DNA from: Ephydatia muelleri
Taxonomy: Eukaryota > Porifera > Demospongiae > Spongillida > Spongillidae
Reading direction: 5' to 3'
Assembly (NCBI GenBank): GCA_013339895.1
Contig: JABACO010000010.1
Location: 6,612,430 to 6,676,429, forward strand
DNA: 64,000 nucleotides
The translations under genes were made by a program, and so were the position numbers. Each line of letters opens with the position of its first letter. The first letter of the stretch is position 1. A model generated the notes under the pieces. It searched no databases, was not told the DNA's origin, and saw nothing but the letters and a program-made list of their open reading frames with translations. Of this stretch, positions 59,511-64,000 are shown piece after piece.

Positions 59511-60027
59511 TCAAGTGTATTGTATATGCATGAATGTCTGTGCACATGCAATATTCCATATATGCAACACTGTGCGTGAGTTTACGTGTGTGTGTGTCAT
59601 GTGTGTGGTGGTGTGTGTGTGTGTGTGTACGTTGTGTGTGCATGTGTATGTGTGTGTGATAGGTGCATGATGTGAGTGCTCAGGAAAGGTTTATGCATGT
59701 GGTATTGCATATTGTTCTTTGGCACACATTTGCAAGTGGTACAAAAGCGTAGCATAAGGGTTATGCCAAATGGGAATGTGATGTGAGTATACGTAGGAGC
59801 TAAAAGCCTTCAGCACGTCATGTTGCATAGTGTTATTATTTGCTACGTATATAACTGTGTGTGTATGTGTGTGCGTGTGTGCGTGTGTGTGTGTGTGCTG
59901 TACATGGTGTGAGTGTTATATGTGTCTGTGTGCGTGTGTGTGACAAATATGATGTATACACTGATGTACATATAACAGTCAATGCAATTGTGTGGACAGG
60001 TTGTACATTCAGGTACAACCTCAGTGT

Positions 60028-60035
60028 GTGTGTGT

Positions 60036-60088
<53 letters not shown>
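60028..60088. repeat. (TG)n microsatellite
   Basis: TG repeat in L2, followed by TG-rich minisatellite to 60180. Confidence 0.95.
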
Positions 60089-60092
<4 letters not shown>

Positions 60093-60410
60093 GTTGTGTG
60101 TGTATGTGTGTGTGGCAAGTGTGAGTGTGCGTGTGTGTGTATGTGTGTGCGTGCGTGTGTGGTGAGTGTGTGTGCCATGTGTGTGTAAATGTACAGTAGG
60201 GGTGGGTGTGTGGCAGGTAACAATGAAGTTCTTAGTGCATTTTCACGTATTGTGTGAGCTGAAAACTGTGTTATAGCATCCCTGCAGTGCAGCCAAGTTC
60301 GCGTGCCATGAATGAAGTTTAGTAAGCAAATATGGGAAGCTTCATAATACACTACTACATGTAGGAAAGGGTGAGTACCGAATTTAAGGGTGGTGCGAAT
60401 GAGTAGGAAA

Positions 60411-60660
60411 AAATACGTGGCCCGGTTGGTCTAGGGCTGAGACATATGCTCCCCGCACAAATTGAAGTTTGCACAGCGCACTTTTTGAGGTTTGCACTTG
60501 CACCAAGCACTAATCGAGGTTTGCACCACGCAGTAATCGAGGTTTGCACCACGCGCTAGTTAAGGTTTGCACGCACTAGTTAAGGTTTGCAGTGCTTTGC
60601 ACAGCCTCAGATTTGCACAGCGCACTACTATTGGATGTCTGATTTGTTGATTACGTCAGC
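60411..60660. repeat. Truncated copy of the 474-bp TIR element
   Basis: Starts ACGTGGCCCGGTTGG and carries about five units of (GA)GGTTTGCACCACGCACTAATC, then CAGCCTCAGATTTGCACAGC, as in 61897-62090. The right half is absent. Confidence 0.75.
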
Positions 60661-60682
60661 AAATATGTATTATGCAATTGTA

Positions 60683-61060
60683 TAGAGGCGGCATGGCTAT
60701 ATTGGCAGACAAAATGCATACAAATGTGAGTCTATATACCATTAGTACAGAGGTGTGCTTACACTATCTCTGTATATCACTAGTCCTGGCCACTGGATGA
60801 AGATATTCCGCCAATTTCGCTCCATTGGATGTATCTTCACATGTCTAGAGGCGGCATGGCTATATTGGCAGACAAAATGCATACAAATGTGAGTCTATAC
60901 ACCAACAGTACACGGGTGTGCTTACACTATCTCTCTGTAGCATTGGAGTTTGCCACACCCCTTCCTGGATGAAGATATTCCACCTTCTTTGCTCCAATTT
61001 AAAGGATGTATTCACACATGTAGGGACGGCGTGGCTCTATAGGTAGATAGCATGCATACA
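60683..61060. repeat. About 165-bp tandem repeat, 2-3 units
   Basis: Units starting AGAGGCGGCATGGCTATATT occur at about 60683 and 60849, with a diverged third at about 61022 (GGACGGCGTGGCTCTATAGG). L1 has one full unit at 36420 and a partial at 36350. Confidence 0.85.
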
Positions 61061-61346
61061 GATGTGAGGTTAAACATTAGCAGTACACAGGTGTGCTTAC
61101 ACTCATTAAGGGCATAACGGGGTTTTACCACACCCGCACTAGCTGCATGGTGGAAATATTCGGTCATCTTGTGGTCCATGTACGTGGCTGCATTGGCAGA
61201 TACCTCAACTGTTCTGTTTCCTTTCCCGAAGTAAAAACGTTTCAAATGTTTTTTATTTGCACTTACATGTACGTAATCGCGATAACATTATACTGGCTGA
61301 GGTATATGTGAGGCAAACTTCTACGCTGTTTCAGAGGAAAAGTGTT

Positions 61347-61436
61347 GCTTGTCAAATTCTCGGGGTCGTTTACAAGAACATTTTCCTGTAACGCGGAAAA
61401 GCTAATTCCACGACTTCGCCCGCGAGAGAGTTTATG
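61347..61436 (+). repeat. Short dispersed block S, copy 2
   Basis: See 59337-59432. Its TG tract at 61445-61590 contains many TGCG and TGCATG interruptions. Confidence 0.85.
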
Positions 61437-61444
61437 TGTGCCAT

Positions 61445-61517
61445 GGTGTGTGTGTGTGTATGTGTGTGTATGTGTGTGTGTGCGTGTGTGTGTGTGTGTG
61501 TGCGTGTGTGTGCGTGC

Positions 61518-61548
<31 letters not shown>

Positions 61549-61590
61549 CATGTGTGTGTGCATGTGTGTGTGTGTGTGCATGTGTGTGCA
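61445..61590. repeat. TG-rich microsatellite
   Basis: TG repeat with interspersed CGTG and CATG units. Confidence 0.95.
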
Positions 61591-61896
61591 TGTGCTACGC
61601 ATTCTTGTTCTTGAAGTATTGAAGTGATGCATTAGTGAAATGAAGTGAGGTCATCTGAATAATGGGTTCTTTAGCCAGCGTGAGAGAGACATAATTACTT
61701 TGTACATGGACTTATAAGGTTTACAAGTGCATCAAGGCTATGCATGTATCATATATAGAGCTGTGACTGATTAACAAATTTTTGCTCGCAATATCTAACT
61801 CATGCACGAGTGGTGTAACGGTTGTGTGTGCATGCATGCATATACGCACTTGGCGTTCAGAGAGTTAAGGGAGGTGCGAGTGAGTAGGGAAAAAAA

Positions 61897-62370
61897 ACGG
61901 TGGCCCGGCCTGAGACACTTGCTCCACGCACAAATTGAAGTTTGCACAGCGCACTTTTTGAGGTTTGCACTTGCACCATACACTAATCGAGGTTTGCACC
62001 ACGCACTATAGTTAAGATTTGCACAGCCTCAGATTTGCACAGCGCACTACTATTGGATGTCTGATTTGTTGGTTACGTCAGCATATAATATGTCCATTTT
62101 AAAACGCAGTCCAAATCCCTTCTTGTTCTTAATGAAGCACCACATTGATCCGGAGATTGAGAGTAAGGCAAAGCTGATGACGCGGGCTTGTTGTTGTATA
62201 TATGAATAATCTGTACGCATGCATACAGGACTCATCGTGAGGTATTGGAGGCAACGTTGCCAAGCACTAATTGAACAGAACTTCTCACCGCAACGATCCG
62301 GAGATTGAGAGTAAGGCAAAGCTGATGACGCTAATAACACGGGCGCAAGTGTCTCAGTGCGGGCCACCGT
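61897..62370. mobile_element. 474-bp non-autonomous TIR element
   Basis: Ends are inverted: ACGGTGGCCCGGCCTGAGAC at the left, and ACGGTGGCCCGCACTGAGAC read inward from the right. L1 at 37020-37045 has the flanks joined without it (AGTGAATAGGAATAAAACCC then TTGCCCATCGTG). The interior holds short GGTTTGCACCACGCACTA tandem units and a duplicated GATCCGGAGATTGAGAGTAA segment (62145 and 62291). The target duplication is not clear. No coding capacity. Confidence 0.75.
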
Positions 62371-62787
62371 CCTAATGCCCATCGTGATGCGTACTGTCTT
62401 CCGCGACGTGGGAGGTTGGCAACAACCATCAGGCTGACAACCATTTACTTGGATCTGTTAGTTCGGTATACGATCGTCATACAAAGAGATATAACTTATT
62501 GCGGTATAGCATTTCCGCGTTACTGGAAAACGTTCTGCGTAAACAACCCCGCGAATTTGACAAGCAAAAAACAATTCCTCTTAACATTGTTTTGTTGACT
62601 ACAAAACGATAACAATTTAGAGGCTTTTGTATATCAGCTGCGGCTCGTGTGTCGCTCTCTATTGATTTATGTGGTTGACAAAGTTCTCTCCGTGCTCCCT
62701 TATGACTGGTTCTCTGTAATATCATGCTAACATGAGACCCACAACACCTTTCGCTGAGAAGGTGTGCAACAATGTTTTCGTATTACT

Positions 62788-62791
62788 TTAA
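62788..62791. other. Empty target site of the 5.1-kb transposon
   Basis: A single TTAA between TATTACT and AACCAGCTAGCATTC. In L1 the same flanks surround the transposon with TTAA on both sides. Confidence 0.92.
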
Positions 62792-63420
62792 AACCAGCTA
62801 GCATTCTATATGTTACTCGCCCATCTCACTTGTTCGTTGTTGGCACCACGTGTTAATCAGTAACTTGTGCAAATAGCAGGTGTTATGGAGGTGGCAAGCC
62901 ATCGGGCCAGCCGAGCGATGGCTTCCTTCACAGAACGAGGGTAGATTATAGAGCGTAACCAAACGAATTTATGCCGGTTATGAAGTGCGCACGTCAATAA
63001 GCGCACGCGCGCGCGCCTCGATTGATCCATTATACATTCGGTGCTGATGAGGAATGTGCAGAGGAGGTGGCCTGGGCCCCCGACATGCTTATATATAAGA
63101 AAGACGTTCAACGTCCCACAGTCACGATATATCTGCTTTGATTTTGTATATATCTTTGAATTCGGGACATCTAGCTGGTACGTTTCAATGCCCCGGCTTT
63201 ATGTGATAACGCATTTGTTCCACGTTCTGTGCACAATAGATGGCTAAGGGCTACTTCACAACTCATACTGGGTGAGAAAATTCAGGACCAGGATTCACTA
63301 TTTGGATACAGATAAAGACGGACTCATCACGCGACACGATTTTGTGCTCCTTGCTGACCGAATGGTTCAAAAAGCAAAATGAGCGGAGAAGGAGAAAGAG
63401 AGACTAGACGAAACGTAATG
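62792..63420. repeat. Duplicated segment L2, right part
   Basis: Matches 42577-43250: the GGAGGTGGCAAGCC block, the TATA region, and the first EF-hand exon. Confidence 0.88.
63092..63099 (+). promoter_or_regulatory. TATA box of the EF-hand gene, copy L2
   Basis: TATATAAG in the same context as 42942-42949. Confidence 0.45.
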
Positions 63421-63830
63421 GGCATCTGGAACGCTTGCGGAGTGCTGACGATGCTGTAGTCAAATCCGAAGATGTACTTCCGCTTGTTTGCTGAGCTGCT
63501 AGAAGGTACGTAGATACACTAGCTGGCCATATTAGAGGTGCAATAATTACATGCATGCACAATTCTCTCAGCTGGACATGATATGAAGCCATTTTTCAAC
63601 TCCTACTTCGATGCCATGGACTTTAACAACAATGGACAAATTCAAAAGAAGAATATGGAATATGTTTGACTGTGTAGGCATTGGTCGCGACAGGCTCGAT
63701 GCCGCTTTGAAGCGATGGATACGGACAGAGACGGATCTTAAGTCGTTTTCCGAAGTTCGTCGCCGCAGGGCTAGAGTATTGTTTTTCGGACTTGATGAGA
63801 CTTCAAAAAATCAACTCATGTACGGAGGGC
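63250..63830 (+). pseudogene. EF-hand calcium-binding gene, most complete but decayed copy
   Basis: Plus-strand exons: about 63255-63507 (GEKIQD..., a DTDKDGLI loop, then GIWNACG and FAELLEG, donor GTACG) and about 63571-63826 (HDMKPFFNSYFDAMDFNNNG, an AMDTDRDGS loop, C-terminus FFGLDETSKNQLMYG). The order of EF-hands and the C-terminal block resemble sarcoplasmic calcium-binding proteins. Frame damage: two bases lost near 63285 relative to L1, one base near 63380, another in the GVLTML segment near 63445, and in-frame stops near 63668 and 63739. The first exon runs straight into GIWNACG, whereas copies L1 and 2 show splice sites there, so an intron or its middle has been lost. Confidence 0.72.
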
Positions 63831-63936
63831 TAATGATTAATTTCATTTTTTTAAGGGTTCATAGTAGTTATCCGAACTGTAGCATTGCATTTGCCTGCTT
63901 GATCATGATGTACATTAATTTTGCTATATACATGTA

Positions 63937-64000
63937 CACCGGGTGTTCGCGAATGAAGGCAAAGGTTTAATTAAAACGGGAATAACTGTTGACCGGATCG
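63937..64000. repeat. Interspersed repeat end at window edge
   Basis: Partner of 19618-19690; continues out of the window. Confidence 0.55.

Larger units (their letters stand above)
59935..62791. repeat. Duplicated segment L2, left part
   Basis: Second copy of 36.35-37.46 kb, enlarged by tandem repeats and insertions. The right edge carries the unoccupied TTAA (62788-62791) where L1 has the 5.1-kb transposon. Confidence 0.85.

Overview
The window is nuclear DNA from an animal. Genes are split by GT-AG introns, and the proteins include animal families: a ubiquitin-specific protease, an axonemal dynein heavy chain, an Ig/FN3 receptor and an aspartyl beta-hydroxylase-like protein. Mobile DNA is dense. 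Long TG/CA microsatellites, frequent TACATGTA words and the mix of elements make me think of a non-bilaterian animal, most likely a demosponge. That is an inference; no rRNA or marker gene settles it.

Layout. 1-7.5 kb: a gene for a protein with two USP domains in tandem; the second has lost its catalytic Cys and His. 7.8-15.8 kb (minus): a decayed piece of an axonemal dynein heavy chain (end of linker to AAA3), joined at its 3' side to the tail of a non-LTR retrotransposon. 16-22 kb: fold-back repeats, a LINE scrap and a broken copy of a fucosyltransferase-like gene. 22.2-26.6 kb (minus): a membrane receptor with Ig and FN3 domains and a very recent tandem exon duplication. 27.5-36 kb: a young Ty3/gypsy fossil, a 68-bp perfect palindrome and an RLE-type LINE. 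36.3-43.3 kb: a segment also found at 60-63.8 kb, interrupted here by a 5.1-kb TTAA-flanked DNA transposon of a type I do not recognise. 43.2-47.5 kb: an intact single-exon fucosyltransferase-like gene between inverted repeats. 47.9-51.5 kb: a scrap of an EF-hand gene and two abutting Ty3/gypsy fossils. 54.1-55.5 kb (minus): an intact aspartyl/asparaginyl beta-hydroxylase-like gene. 57.8-58.9 kb (minus): a small coiled-coil gene. 59.3-64 kb: the second copy of the 36-43 kb segment, with tandem repeats, a 474-bp TIR element and a decayed EF-hand gene.

The genes do not form a pathway. What ties the window together is its repeat history: because several segments occur two or three times, one copy shows the unoccupied target of an insertion in another. 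This gives exact ends for the 5,108-bp TTAA transposon (37465-42572; empty site at 62788-62791) and good ends for a 544-bp and a 474-bp non-autonomous element.

The best candidate for something undescribed is the 5.1-kb element: TTAA target duplication, imperfect terminal inverted repeats, and a roughly 1,300-residue transposase with a Cys/His-rich N-terminus, a GRPRK AT-hook, a D...DNAKNF...GKDVCD core, an acidic tandem-repeat insert, a C2HC finger and a C-terminal SAP motif.
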